Of a DNA stretch of 64,000 nucleotides, positions 45,168-54,248 are shown one piece after another. Made by a program: the position numbers and the translations under genes. The stretch covers positions 1-64,000 of the forward strand of contig NZ_JAAATY010000008.1 of assembly GCF_013280595.1 (NCBI RefSeq). The letters are read 5' to 3'. The notes under the pieces are model-generated. The model was not told the origin of the DNA and ran no database searches. It saw nothing but the letters and a program-made list of their open reading frames with translations. Source of the stretch: Kibdelosporangium persicum. Its GTDB lineage: Bacteria; Actinomycetota; Actinomycetes; Mycobacteriales; Pseudonocardiaceae. The stretch's first letter is position 1. The number at the start of each line of letters is the position of its first letter.

Positions 45168-48068
45168 TTAGCGGAGTGCTCCTGGGGTGGGTTCGAGCAG
45201 GAGGACTGAGGGGACGCGGCTGGCGAAGCCGAGGCGGAGCAGGCCGTAGCCGATGCCGGCGAGGCCGTTGAGCAGGCCGGCGGACACCACGCCGTGAGGA
45301 GTGCCACAGCGGACGCCGCCACGGTCGATCGCGCCGAGCAGGAGGCCGGCGTGGCGGGTCGCGGCGGCCGCGGCCTCGTAGTTCCCGCGTTCGCCGAGGA
45401 CCATCAGGGCTTCGGTCACGCCGAGCTCTCCGTGGCAGAGGCTCATGTCGCGCAGCGGATGGTGTTCGGCCAGGGTTCGGGACCACTCGTCGGGTGCGTC
45501 GCGGCGGGCCATGGTGAAGCCGGACAGGCCGCCGCACCAGCTCAGGTCCGTGCCGTCGGGCACTTCCGCGTCCAGGATCGCCTGGCCGACCTCGAAGTAG
45601 TGGTCGCCGGCTCCCGTTGCCGCGAACCGCTGCAGGGCCCAGCCGATTCCGGTGTGGCCGTGGGCGAATCCCGCCGTCGGCACGTCCATGCAGGTGCACG
45701 GCACCGTGTGCGCCTGCTCCACCAGCCGGTCGGCGAAGTCCCAGGCCAGGCGTCCCGCGGAGGGCAGGCCGGTTTCGGTGTGCACGGCCAGCATCGCCGC
45801 CAGCCCGCCGGCGCTTCCGGCCGCGAAACAGGCCAGCTCGTCGTCGGTCGCCGCCCGGGTCAGGTCCACCACCGCGGGCAGCCAGCTGCGGATCTCCGGG
45901 TCGTCCAGCAGGTTGCCCAGCCGGGCGATCGCGTAGCTGATCCCGCCGAGGCCGTGCGGGCCGCCGCAGCCGATGGTCACGCCGAGCTCGGGCTCGGTGA
46001 TCAGCTGGTCGATGAGGCGGGGCACTGGGCGGACCGCGTCCCTGGCGAGTTCCGCGTAGCGCTGCACGCCGGTCAAGTCGGCGAGCTGCGCGAGGAACAG
46101 CGCCACTCCGCAATACCCGTGGGCGAGGCCGGCGCCCATCGGGAGAACCGCCCAGTGCTTGTCGATGATCGGCTCGAGGCCGAGCCAGTTCGCACGGCCG
46201 TCTCCGTGCATCGCGCGGGCGCCGATCTCGTCCGCGATCCCGCACGCCGCGGACAGCAGCCGCTGCGGGTCGGGGATCGCGGACGTCCCCGCCCGCGGCC
46301 GGGTCTCGCCGGTGCGGTGGTCCACGGGCAGCGCCCGCGTGGCCAGCGCCGCCGAGATCAGCCATTCCTGGTCGTAGCGGTCGACTTCGTCCATCGCCGC
46401 GATCTTCAGCACCACCGTCGCCAGGCCGGGGCCTTCCAGCAGGTCCGGGAGGCATTCACCGTCGGCCGCCCACAGGTCGCGGGAACCCGGCTTGCTGGTG
46501 AACATCGGCAGGTCGCCTGCCCAGAGGTCGCTCAGCTCGCTCGGGATCAGCCGCTGGCGGGCCAGGTCGCACGCCGAGTCGATGGTCAGCGCGTCGAACA
46601 CGCGCTCCCGCTGCACGGCGTCGCGCAGCACGTCCGGGTGCGTGGACTCGTCCAGCAAGGTCGCGTAGACCTGGCTCGGCCGGGCCACGATCCGGATCTC
46701 GTCGTTGGTGCACGCGGTCAGCAGACCGATCAGTTCCGACCGGTGCCGCACGATCGCGTCGTAGCCCTCACGGAATCCGCCGAGCATGGCGGCCCGGTAC
46801 TCGGCCGGTTCGACGTCGATGTCGCCGAGCCGCGGCCGGTTCGTCGCGCCCTGGAACTCGCCGCGCCGGCGGACCAGACGCATCATGTCGGTGCCGACGC
46901 CGTCCCACGCGACGGTCTCGTCGGGATACTGGACGCCCTTGTCGCCGCCCAGTCCGGAGACGTCGACCGCGCCGTGCTCGCCGAGGAGCATCTGCGGCAG
47001 CAACGCCATTCGGTGCACAGAGGACGCGAGCACGCGCGCCGCGGGGTCGGGCCCGGTCGCGGTCGGCTGCTCGAGCATCGGGTGGAACAAGGTCTCGACG
47101 TCCACGAGCACCGGCTGGTCCCCGCACGCGACCAGGTTCTCGTAGTGGATGTCCGCGCCGTCCACGGCGTACAGCAGCGCCAGCAACGCGCCTTGCCTGC
47201 GGTAGAACCGGTCGACCTCGGCGAGCTGGGAGCACGGCCGGTGCTCGATGAACTCCAGCCAGCCGTAGCCGTCCCGCGCCAGCGAGTCGACGGTACGCAA
47301 CCCCAGGCCGAGGACCTTGGAGTTGAGCCAGCTGACCAGTCCGCTGAAGTGCCGGTGCAGGTCGAGTGATCGCGGCTTGTAGACGACCTTGCGGCCGTTG
47401 GCGAAATGCAGGATCGCGACGGTACGGCCACGCTGGTGCGAGTCGCCGGTGCCGGTCTGGATCTCCACCAGGTCACCCGGGTCGACGCCGCCCAGCAGCC
47501 GCGCCACGATCAGGTCGCGGTCGGCGCGGAACCGCTCAAGCAGCTCCACCTGTGCGTCGGCGCCGTGCTGGCACGCCTGGCCGAGCAGCCGCGCGAGCAC
47601 CGGGTACTCGGCGAACAGCGCGGTCAGCCGCTCGGAGCTGGCCTGGGCACGGATGAAGTCGGCGAACCGCTGCTGCGCGGTCGGGCCGGTGAGCCTGCCG
47701 GACACCCGCTCGACGTTGAGTTCGAGCACGAGGGTGCGGGCGGCCAGGCCGGCGAGGCGCCTGCCGAGCTGCCGGTCGAACGCGGCGGCCACGGCCTGGG
47801 CGTCGATCTTGCCTACCGAGGCGGCTTCGGTGACCCGCTCACGGGCGATGCGAACCAGCGGGCGGAACACCCAGGCGAAGGCGTCTGGCCAGTCGGACGG
47901 CACAGCCCCCTCGGCGCTGACCGGGCCGGTGGCCACTGCCTGGTCGATCAGCTCCGCCCAGCGCGGGCGGCCCTGGACCGTCCACCGGCGTTCGGCGGCG
48001 GTCAGCGCGCCGGTCCACCATGGTCCGGAGTTGATCCCGTTGTCGCGGTGCGAAATCGCTTGGCTCAC
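45168..48068 (-). CDS. lanM: Class II lanthipeptide synthetase (LanM)
   Basis: About 966 aa from GTG 48068 (VSQAISHRDNG; no strong ribosome site, so the start is uncertain). The N-terminal dehydratase domain keeps the kinase-like active site residues: K in RKVVYKPRS, D-x-H-x-x-N in GADIHYENL, LVDVETLFHP and RPSQVYATLL. The C-terminal LanC domain keeps zinc ligands in LSWCGGLSG and SLCHGELG and the HG-rich helices (AHGHTGIGWAL). It should phosphorylate and eliminate Ser/Thr and then cyclise Cys onto the products. It is on the minus strand upstream of the 63-aa peptide gene and the two giant regulators. No transporter or protease is adjacent. Confidence 0.93.
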   Translation of the reverse strand: MSQAISHRDNGINSGPWWTGALTAAERRWTVQGRPRWAELIDQAVATGPVSAEGAVPSDWPDAFAWVFRPLVRIARERVTEAASVGKIDAQAVAAAFDRQLGRRLAGLAARTLVLELNVERVSGRLTGPTAQQRFADFIRAQASSERLTALFAEYPVLARLLGQACQHGADAQVELLERFRADRDLIVARLLGGVDPGDLVEIQTGTGDSHQRGRTVAILHFANGRKVVYKPRSLDLHRHFSGLVSWLNSKVLGLGLRTVDSLARDGYGWLEFIEHRPCSQLAEVDRFYRRQGALLALLYAVDGADIHYENLVACGDQPVLVDVETLFHPMLEQPTATGPDPAARVLASSVHRMALLPQMLLGEHGAVDVSGLGGDKGVQYPDETVAWDGVGTDMMRLVRRRGEFQGATNRPRLGDIDVEPAEYRAAMLGGFREGYDAIVRHRSELIGLLTACTNDEIRIVARPSQVYATLLDESTHPDVLRDAVQRERVFDALTIDSACDLARQRLIPSELSDLWAGDLPMFTSKPGSRDLWAADGECLPDLLEGPGLATVVLKIAAMDEVDRYDQEWLISAALATRALPVDHRTGETRPRAGTSAIPDPQRLLSAACGIADEIGARAMHGDGRANWLGLEPIIDKHWAVLPMGAGLAHGYCGVALFLAQLADLTGVQRYAELARDAVRPVPRLIDQLITEPELGVTIGCGGPHGLGGISYAIARLGNLLDDPEIRSWLPAVVDLTRAATDDELACFAAGSAGGLAAMLAVHTETGLPSAGRLAWDFADRLVEQAHTVPCTCMDVPTAGFAHGHTGIGWALQRFAATGAGDHYFEVGQAILDAEVPDGTDLSWCGGLSGFTMARRDAPDEWSRTLAEHHPLRDMSLCHGELGVTEALMVLGERGNYEAAAAATRHAGLLLGAIDRGGVRCGTPHGVVSAGLLNGLAGIGYGLLRLGFASRVPSVLLLEPTPGALR

Positions 48069-48272
48069 GAGTAAACAGGCTGGCAGCGGGCTTGCGCGCG
48101 GACATGGGTATCGGTTCCCCACATTCGCGCCAGGCACCACCCGTATTAGGTAGTGGGGGTTCCCGGCCGCCTGAAGTACTCGACGGTACCGGGGCCGGCG
48201 ACGGCTGAGCGACCGCTGTCACCCATCCGGAACCTGACAGCAGGTGTCAGGCATGAGTGCCAGGATGAGCGG

Positions 48273-49391
48273 GTGAGCACAACGGTTGACCGGGCCCGGG
48301 TGCTGGCGTACCGGATCGCCCGGCAGGGACTGCCCGGCCGGAGCCGGGACCGGACCCCCACGCCCGTCGACGACCTGGACGTCGTGGATCTCGGCGTCCA
48401 GGACACACCGCCGGGCTCGGCCAGGCTGGCCCTGGGTGTCCGCACGGACGCCGATGTGGACGACCACAACCTGGTGCGTGCGTGGACCTTGCGGGCGTCG
48501 CCGTTCCTGCACCACGCCGAGGATCTGCCGAAGTTCGCCGCGGCGCTCTGGCCGCACAGCGAACGGGACGCGCTGGGCAAGGTCGCGTGGCAACGGTCGG
48601 TCATGCAGAAGAGCGGGATCACCGCGACGCAGGCGATCCGGTACACGGCCGAGGCGATGCAGGAATGCGTCACTGGCCCCACCGTGAAGGGCGCCGCCAG
48701 CGCGGCCGTCTCCAAGATCGTGCCGAAGGCGCTGGTCAGCTACTGCCGTGGCTGCCAGGCGGAGCACGTCTTCGAGTCGCTGTTCCGGCTGGCCGCGTTG
48801 CCCGGCGGGTTCCGGCTCGACCTCGACCGGTCGCCGCCGCTGCTCGTGCCCATCGAGAACTGGCCTGGCATCCCGGAAGAACAAGCCGGCACCGACGAGC
48901 TGATCATGCTGTACCTGACGTTCGCCGGACCGGCGAGCATCGGCGACGTCGCCGCGTGGCTGACCACGACCCAGAGCGAGGTCAAGCAGGTCTGGCCGGG
49001 CGAAGGACTGGTCGAAGTGGACGTCGACGGCCGTGCCGCCTGGCTGCCGGAGTCCGAACTGGACCTGCTGCTGGACCCGCCGGAGCCGCCGCGGGCCCTG
49101 CTGCTGCCCACATCGGATCCGTTCCTGCAGGAGCGCAACAAGCTGATGCTCGTGCCGGACAAAACGCACCACAAGGCGATGTGGCCGGCCATCGGCCAGC
49201 CGGGCGCGGTGCTTGTGGACGGTGACGTCGCCGGGATCTGGCGTACGAAGGCGTCCGGCCGCAAGAAGCTGGAGATCAAGATCACCGAGTTCAGGCCGAT
49301 CGAGCCGGACGCACGCGACGAGCTCGCCCGGGAAGCCGGCCGGATCGGCGCCCTGCGCGGCGTCGCCGAAACCACCCTGACCTTCTCGTGA
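48273..49391 (+). CDS. Winged helix DNA-binding domain family protein (YcaQ/AlkZ-like group)
   Basis: The 372-aa protein starts at GTG 48273 (VSTTVDRARVLAYRIARQGL). It has the layout of the PF06224-type proteins: an N-terminal helical region with the RVLAYRIARQGL opening, the middle ALWPHSERDA, repeated winged-helix-like segments (DELIMLYLTFAGPASIGDVAAWL), LLPTSDPFLQERNKLML and a C-terminal VDGDVAGIWRTKASGRK. Related members include DNA glycosylases for interstrand crosslinks, so a repair role is possible but the catalytic QxQ/D motif was not recognised. The stop codon lies inside the hairpin at 49385. It is divergent from lanM. Confidence 0.85.
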   Translation: MSTTVDRARVLAYRIARQGLPGRSRDRTPTPVDDLDVVDLGVQDTPPGSARLALGVRTDADVDDHNLVRAWTLRASPFLHHAEDLPKFAAALWPHSERDALGKVAWQRSVMQKSGITATQAIRYTAEAMQECVTGPTVKGAASAAVSKIVPKALVSYCRGCQAEHVFESLFRLAALPGGFRLDLDRSPPLLVPIENWPGIPEEQAGTDELIMLYLTFAGPASIGDVAAWLTTTQSEVKQVWPGEGLVEVDVDGRAAWLPESELDLLLDPPEPPRALLLPTSDPFLQERNKLMLVPDKTHHKAMWPAIGQPGAVLVDGDVAGIWRTKASGRKKLEIKITEFRPIEPDARDELAREAGRIGALRGVAETTLTFS

Positions 49392-49430
49392 GTGTTTATC
49401 CGTGTTCTAACCCTGATAAACGCTCACGAG
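49385..49430. repeat. Dispersed 46-bp hairpin element, copy 2 (bidirectional terminator position)
   Basis: CTCGTGAGTGTTTATC (49385-49400) and GATAAACGCTCACGAG (49415-49430) pair with one mismatch around the 14-nt loop CGTGTTCTAACCCT, which is the exact reverse complement of the loop at 27758-27771. It sits between two convergent genes, overlapping the stop codon of one (49389-49391) and 6 bp from the other, so a two-way terminator is likely. Confidence 0.85.
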
Positions 49431-49436
49431 GGGGTG

Positions 49437-50372
49437 TCAGTGGTATTTGGCCAGGTCCTCGACGGCTTGGCGGACTTCGGGGTGGTTGCGGCCGAGGATC
49501 TTGGTCTTGATGTCCAGCGCGCGCTGGGTCAGCCTGCCCGCGGCGGCGATGTTGCCCTTCGCGGCCATCAGCATCGCGAAGTCCGCGCACGCCACGGCCA
49601 GGTCGTAGTGGTTGGGCGGCAGCACGCGTTCGAAGGTGGAGATGGCCTTGCGGTACAGCTTCTCGGCCATGTCCAGGTTGCCCTGCCTGGCCAGGACCGC
49701 GGCCAGCATCGCGCGTTCGTTGGCGGTCGCGGCGTGGTTCGGGCCGAGCGTACGTTCCCGCAGCGTCAGCGCGCGCCGGGCGTACGTCTCCCCTGTCACG
49801 AACCGGCTGAGCATCAGGTCGAGTTCGGCGAGATGGTGCCAGACCACGGCTGAGGTCGGTTTGTCCGCGCCGACCAGGTCCAACGCCTGCCGGTAGAGCA
49901 CCTCGGCCTCGTCGAAACGGCTGGAGAACAGGTACACCGCGCCGAGCCCGCACATCAGCTCGGCCAGTTCCTCCGGGTGCGGCCAGGTGCCGTTCTCGGC
50001 CAGGTCCAACGCGGACTTGTAGAGCACTTCCGCGCTGCCGAACCGGTTACGGACCCGCTCGACCATCGCCAGGCAGCCGAGCGCCTTCACCCGTAACCGG
50101 ACCAGGGTCTCGTCGTTGCGGGAGTACTCCTCGGTGATCACGATCGAGCGGCGCGCGTACCGCTCGGCCTTCGTGTACTGGGAAAGACGTTCGTGCAGCA
50201 GGCTCAGCTCGATGCACGCGCCCGCGATGGCGGGGTGGTTCTTGACACCGGCGTGCTCGACGACCGCGAGCGCGGTCTCGGCGACCACGACCGCTTCCTC
50301 GGCCCTTCCCTCGTCGTAGAACCGGCGGGCCAAGCCGAGGCGTCTGCGCGCCTCAGCTATCGGATCGAGCAT
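49437..50372 (-). CDS. Tetratricopeptide repeat protein
   Basis: The 311-aa protein is built of about six to seven TPR-like helix pairs, each ~40-45 residues, with the canonical A-x-x-x-x-x-x-L/Y... pattern (for example FGSAEVLYKSALDLAENGT, FDEAEVLYRQALDL, LDMAEKLYRKAISTFERVLP). They resemble the kinesin-light-chain-type TPR of bacterial regulators, including the ~42-residue spacing. No catalytic domain or DNA-binding domain is attached. It is encoded alone, convergent with the winged-helix gene. The partner protein is unknown. Confidence 0.88.
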   Translation of the reverse strand: MLDPIAEARRRLGLARRFYDEGRAEEAVVVAETALAVVEHAGVKNHPAIAGACIELSLLHERLSQYTKAERYARRSIVITEEYSRNDETLVRLRVKALGCLAMVERVRNRFGSAEVLYKSALDLAENGTWPHPEELAELMCGLGAVYLFSSRFDEAEVLYRQALDLVGADKPTSAVVWHHLAELDLMLSRFVTGETYARRALTLRERTLGPNHAATANERAMLAAVLARQGNLDMAEKLYRKAISTFERVLPPNHYDLAVACADFAMLMAAKGNIAAAGRLTQRALDIKTKILGRNHPEVRQAVEDLAKYH

Positions 50373-50566
50373 CGCCGGCGCTGCACATCTCGTTCTCTCC
50401 TACCGTCCATGTGTGGCCATCATGATGGCAGGACGGCTGGACGTAAATCACCCGCTTCGTGGCCTCCGGCGCCCCCTGGACGCCGAAGGCCACGCTCTAC
50501 CGGCGGGATCGTGCCTGGTCAGTGCGGGTCGCGGACAGCTGCCCGCGAATCTCCGCCCCGGAGGAA

Positions 50567-51604
50567 TCAGCCGATCACGGAGTCCGCGATCTTCGCGCGC
50601 AGCGCGCGGCCGCTCGCGCCGAACGCCTCCAGCCACTGGGCTCGCTTGTACAGCCGGTGCAGGATGTGTTCCCAGGTCATGCCCACACCGCCGTGTACCT
50701 GGATGGAACGCTCGCACGCCGTGACGGCCGCCTCGGTGGCCGCGGTCTTGGCCGCGGCGACGGCCACATCGGCCTGCTCGTCGCCTTCGGCCAGTGCCCA
50801 CGCCGCCCAGTAGGTCAACGACCTGGCCAGTTCGAGGTCCGCGTACGCGTCCACGAGCTGGTGTGAGACCGCCTGGTAGGTGCCGATCACCCGGCCGAAC
50901 TGCTCACGGGTGGACGCGTGCGCGATGCCGTCCTCCAGCGCGCGCCGCCCGACGCCGAGTGCCTCCGCCGCGGCGAGCACAAAGGCGCGGTTCTCGATTT
51001 CGCCGAGTACGGAACCGTCGCCCAAAGCCTGCGAAGGCGCCGCGTCGAACTCCACTTCGGACAGCCGACGAGAACGGTCCGAAGTGGACAATGGCGTCAC
51101 GGTGGCGTCGGCCGTCCGGACGAGCCGGAGTTCCGGTCCGGCCACGGTGACCACGAGCGCGTCGGCGAACGTGGCGTCGGGCACGAGGACCTTGCGGCCG
51201 GTGACGCGACCGTCCGCGTCCACAGTCGTGGCCAGGCCGGTGTCCGCGATGCCCTGCGGACGGCCGGATTCCGCCCACGCCAACGACAGCTTGAGCTCAC
51301 CGGACGCGACCGAAGCCACGAGATCCTTGTCGTGCCGGATCGCCGGCAGGGCGAGGGCTATGGTGCTGAACAGCGGCGCGGGCAGCAACGCGGCGCCCGT
51401 CTCCTCGAACAGCACGACCTGGTCCAGCAGGGTCAGCTCGTCGTCGGTCCAGCCGAGGTCGGCCAGCTGCTTCCAGCTGTCCGGCCGCCAGCCCGGCTCG
51501 CCGTCGATGATCGCGGGCAGGCCGGTCAACGGGTGCTGTTCGGCCAGGAACTCCCGGGCGGCCGTGCGCAGCATGTCCTGTTCGGACGAGAAAGCGAAGT
51601 CCAT
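50567..51604 (-). CDS. Acyl-CoA dehydrogenase family protein, short subunit (FadE)
   Basis: The 345-aa protein has the ACAD fold: DFAFSSEQDMLRTAAREFL at the N-terminus, VLFEETGAALLPAPLFS, LVAAAEALGVGRRALEDGIAHASTREQFGRVIGTYQAVSH, and IQVHGGVGMTWEHILH near the C-terminus (the ACAD C-terminal FAD/CoA motif). It is shorter than the usual ~385-400 aa and is paired with the 390-aa subunit, 22 nt upstream. That pattern is the one known for two-subunit alpha2beta2 acyl-CoA dehydrogenases of actinobacterial steroid and branched-substrate degradation. Confidence 0.9.
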   Translation of the reverse strand: MDFAFSSEQDMLRTAAREFLAEQHPLTGLPAIIDGEPGWRPDSWKQLADLGWTDDELTLLDQVVLFEETGAALLPAPLFSTIALALPAIRHDKDLVASVASGELKLSLAWAESGRPQGIADTGLATTVDADGRVTGRKVLVPDATFADALVVTVAGPELRLVRTADATVTPLSTSDRSRRLSEVEFDAAPSQALGDGSVLGEIENRAFVLAAAEALGVGRRALEDGIAHASTREQFGRVIGTYQAVSHQLVDAYADLELARSLTYWAAWALAEGDEQADVAVAAAKTAATEAAVTACERSIQVHGGVGMTWEHILHRLYKRAQWLEAFGASGRALRAKIADSVIG

Positions 51605-51626
51605 TTTTCCTTACACCGGCCCTGTG

Positions 51627-52799
51627 TCAACGACTGCGGGGAAGGCCGAGCACACGCTCGGCGACGATGTTGCGCAGGATCTCGGAGGTTCCCGCTTCGA
51701 TGGTGTTGCCCCGGCTGCGCAGCTGGCGGTACTGCCAGTAGCCGTCCCACACGCCGCCCTCGTCGTCGAGCATCGTCGACAGGCCCTGCAGGCCACGGGC
51801 GAGCTTGGTCAGCCGCTGGTTCGCCTCGCTCCACACGAGTTTCACGACAGAGCTCTCCGGCCCGGGCTGCCCCTTGGTCAGCAACGTCGTCAGAGTGCGG
51901 TAGTTGGTGAACGCCAACGACTGCAGCTCGATCCACTCGCGGGCGATCGCGTCGCGCACCACGGGATCGTCCGCGGGCACGCTGCCGTCCGGCGCGGGCT
52001 GCCTGGACAGCTCGACCAGACGCGTGAAGTGCTGGCGCAACTGGCCGACCAGGGCGAACGCCAGCGTGCCGCGTTCGTGCAGCAGCGTGGTCATCGCGAC
52101 TTTCCAGCCGTCGCCCGGCTTGCCGAGGATCGAGTCCTTCGGCACGCGCACGTCGGTGAAGAAGATCTCGTTGAACTCCGGGTCACCGGTGATCTGGCGC
52201 AACGGCCGGACTTCCACACCCGGCGCGTGCATGTCCACCAGCAGGTACGACAGGCCCTCGTGCTTCTTGGCGGCGGGGTCCGTGCGCACGACGAGGATGC
52301 ACCAGTCGGCGATGTGCGCCCAGGACGACCACACCTTCTGGCCGTTGACCACCCAGTGGTCGCCGTCCAGCACCGCGGTCGTGCGTGCGCCCGCGAGGTC
52401 GGACCCGCTGCCGGGCTCGGAGAAGCCCTGGCACCAGATCTCCTCGCCGGACAACAGCTTGGGCAGGTACCGCTGCTTCTGCTCCGGCGTGCCCCACGCC
52501 ATGATCGTCGGCCCGGCCATGTTCAGCCCGATGATGCCGATGTGCTCCGGCGCCTGGGCGCGGACCATCTCCTCGAAGTAGATGGCCTGGTAGCTGGGCG
52601 AAAGCCCGGCGCCGCCGTATTCTTCGGGCCACGTCAGCCCGACGTAGCCCGCGTCGAAGAGCTTGTGGCTCCACGACCGCATGAAGTCGACGTCCGGACG
52701 GCCCGCACCAGGGATCGCCGAGGGGTCGAAGTTCTGCCGGTACCAGTCGCGTAGCTTCGCACGGAACGCCGCCTCGGCGGCGGTGTCACGGAAGTCCAT
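51627..52799 (-). CDS. Acyl-CoA dehydrogenase, large subunit (FadE)
   Basis: The 390-aa protein starts at ATG 52799. It has the FAD/substrate motifs IWCQGFSEPGSGSDLAGART and VVNGQKVWSSWAHIADW, and the C-terminal GNTIEAGTSEILRNIVAERVL region. In single-subunit enzymes the catalytic Glu sits just before G-T; here the residue there is Ala, with a Glu one position earlier, as in other paired FadE proteins. It is followed by its partner (50567-51604). Two-subunit enzymes of this type act on steroid side chains or other large acyl-CoAs. Confidence 0.92.
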   Translation of the reverse strand: MDFRDTAAEAAFRAKLRDWYRQNFDPSAIPGAGRPDVDFMRSWSHKLFDAGYVGLTWPEEYGGAGLSPSYQAIYFEEMVRAQAPEHIGIIGLNMAGPTIMAWGTPEQKQRYLPKLLSGEEIWCQGFSEPGSGSDLAGARTTAVLDGDHWVVNGQKVWSSWAHIADWCILVVRTDPAAKKHEGLSYLLVDMHAPGVEVRPLRQITGDPEFNEIFFTDVRVPKDSILGKPGDGWKVAMTTLLHERGTLAFALVGQLRQHFTRLVELSRQPAPDGSVPADDPVVRDAIAREWIELQSLAFTNYRTLTTLLTKGQPGPESSVVKLVWSEANQRLTKLARGLQGLSTMLDDEGGVWDGYWQYRQLRSRGNTIEAGTSEILRNIVAERVLGLPRSR

Positions 52800-52800
52800 T

Positions 52801-52851
52801 GAGACATGTTTGCACTTTGACTCAAAACCGGTCAACCGTTTGATGTGTCTC
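52801..52851. promoter_or_regulatory. Dyad-symmetric operator between FadE operon and TetR gene
   Basis: Two nested inverted repeats share one centre (52826): GAGACA (52801-52806) with TGTCTC (52846-52851), and TTGAC (52817-52821) with GTCAA (52831-52835). It fills most of the 82-bp gap between divergent starts, the expected place for autoregulation by the TetR-type repressor. The spacing is unusually long for TetR, so it may hold two overlapping sites. Confidence 0.65.
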
Positions 52852-52881
52852 GATCGTGCGACGCCGGGTATCGTTGCCGGC

Positions 52882-53484
52882 ATGCCGGCCACACCGCTCA
52901 CCCGCGCACTGCGCGGACCGTCACCGGCGCCCAGGACGGCGCCCATCGACGCGTTCCGCCTGGCCAAGAAGTGGTTCCTGGCGGGGCGGCGGGTCGACAT
53001 GCAGCAGCTGGCGGCCGAGCTCGGCGTCAGCCGCGCGACCCTCTACCGCTGGTGCGGCAGCCGTGAACTGCTGCTCGGCGAGGTGATCTGGGCGATCAAC
53101 GAACGCGCCCTGCAGGACTGCCGCGGCAAGTCCCGCGGGTCCGGCCGGGTGCTGATCACCCGCGTGCTGGAACGTTCCCTGGCCCGGATTCGCGGTTTCG
53201 AGGCACTGCAGCAGTTCGTGGCCGAGGACGCGGAGTACGCGCTGCGGATCATCACGTCCAAGCAGAGTGTCGTGCAGGCCAGGCTGATCGAGTGGACCGC
53301 GGACTTCCTGCGCGAGCAGGTCGAGTTGCGCGACGACATCGACCTCGCCGACCTGGCCTACGTGATCGTGCGCGTGTGCGAGTCGTTCGTGTGGAGCGAC
53401 ATGATCACCGGCGCGCCGCCGGAGACGGACAAAGCGGTGAAGATCGTGGACCTGCTCATCGCGGCGGCCGAGGTTCAGCGGTAG
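52882..53484 (+). CDS. QsdR-family TetR-type transcriptional regulator
   Basis: The 200-aa protein begins MPATPLTRALRG. The N-terminal domain has IDAFRLAKKWFLAGRRVDMQ and the helix-turn-helix LAAELGVSRATLYRWCGSREL, the signature order of the QsdR group (F-R-L-A, then L-A-x-x-x-G-V-S-R-A-T-L-Y-R-W). The C-terminal domain is helical (LERSLARIRGFEALQQFVAEDAEY). It is divergent from the two-subunit acyl-CoA dehydrogenase operon and probably represses it until an acyl-CoA-like ligand binds. QsdR members elsewhere control lactone or lipid use. It overlaps the next gene by 10 bp at the 3' end. Confidence 0.9.
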   Translation: MPATPLTRALRGPSPAPRTAPIDAFRLAKKWFLAGRRVDMQQLAAELGVSRATLYRWCGSRELLLGEVIWAINERALQDCRGKSRGSGRVLITRVLERSLARIRGFEALQQFVAEDAEYALRIITSKQSVVQARLIEWTADFLREQVELRDDIDLADLAYVIVRVCESFVWSDMITGAPPETDKAVKIVDLLIAAAEVQR

Positions 53485-54083
53485 GTCAGCAGATCGCGGT
53501 GCCCGCCTTCGAAATGGGCGTGGTCGTTGTACGTGACCAGGCTCGTCCCCGACCGGCCGTGCACGAGTTTTGTGATGCCGCAGTTGACCGAGACCCGGTT
53601 GACGGCCACAAAACCGTTGGTGTCCAAGCCCCACAGGCTCGCGCAGACCGCCGCGATCACGCCGCCGGACGTGAACACGACCCCGGTCTGCCCACTGCCC
53701 AGGCTTTCGAGCAGGTCGCGGATCGCCTCGGTGACGGTCGCGCCGAACTGCTGAAGACCGTCCCAGTCCCGCAGGGCGCCGTCCAGGGCCTGCTGGAACG
53801 CCTGCGGGCTGACCGGATCCCCTTGCGCCTGGCGGACAAGGCCGATGTGGTCGAACTCGTTCCAGCGCGGGTCCTGCTGGAGATCCGCGTCCAGGCCGGC
53901 CGCGAGCGCGGTGTCCCGCTGGCGCTTCAGCGTGCCGCTCCACAGCTGGTCGGCTCGCACTCCGCGGCGCCGTAACTCCGCTCCGACATGCTTGCCCTGC
54001 GAGTGCCCGGTGGGCGAAAGGACGTCGTAGTCGTCGGCACCGAAGGACGCTTGCCCGTGCCGGATCAGGTACACCAGAGGCAT
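53475..54083 (-). CDS. Histidine phosphatase superfamily protein (phosphoglycerate mutase-like)
   Basis: The 202-aa protein opens with MPLVYLIRHGQASFG, the RHG motif holding the phosphorylated His (about residue 9), and has the branch-1 pattern LSPTGHSQGKHVGAELR (Arg/His sites), with a later acid EFDHIG and a FTSGGVIAAVCASLWG helix near the C-terminal His region (GGVIAAV). It should remove phosphate from a small metabolite or protein. It converges with the TetR gene by 10 bp. No operon partner is evident. Confidence 0.9.
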   Translation of the reverse strand: MPLVYLIRHGQASFGADDYDVLSPTGHSQGKHVGAELRRRGVRADQLWSGTLKRQRDTALAAGLDADLQQDPRWNEFDHIGLVRQAQGDPVSPQAFQQALDGALRDWDGLQQFGATVTEAIRDLLESLGSGQTGVVFTSGGVIAAVCASLWGLDTNGFVAVNRVSVNCGITKLVHGRSGTSLVTYNDHAHFEGGHRDLLTYR

Positions 54084-54248
54084 CAGTGAAACCTAGCCGT
54101 TCCCAGTTGCCAGTGATACGCCGTTCAGTCTAGCGACGCTGGGCCGGACGGCTCCGGATTATGGTCGTTGTGAACCTCCCGGCACGCCGGGCGGTACTGA
54201 TACTCTCTTTCACGTCTGCACAGGGGTCGGAAAGCTTCGCACTAGTCG

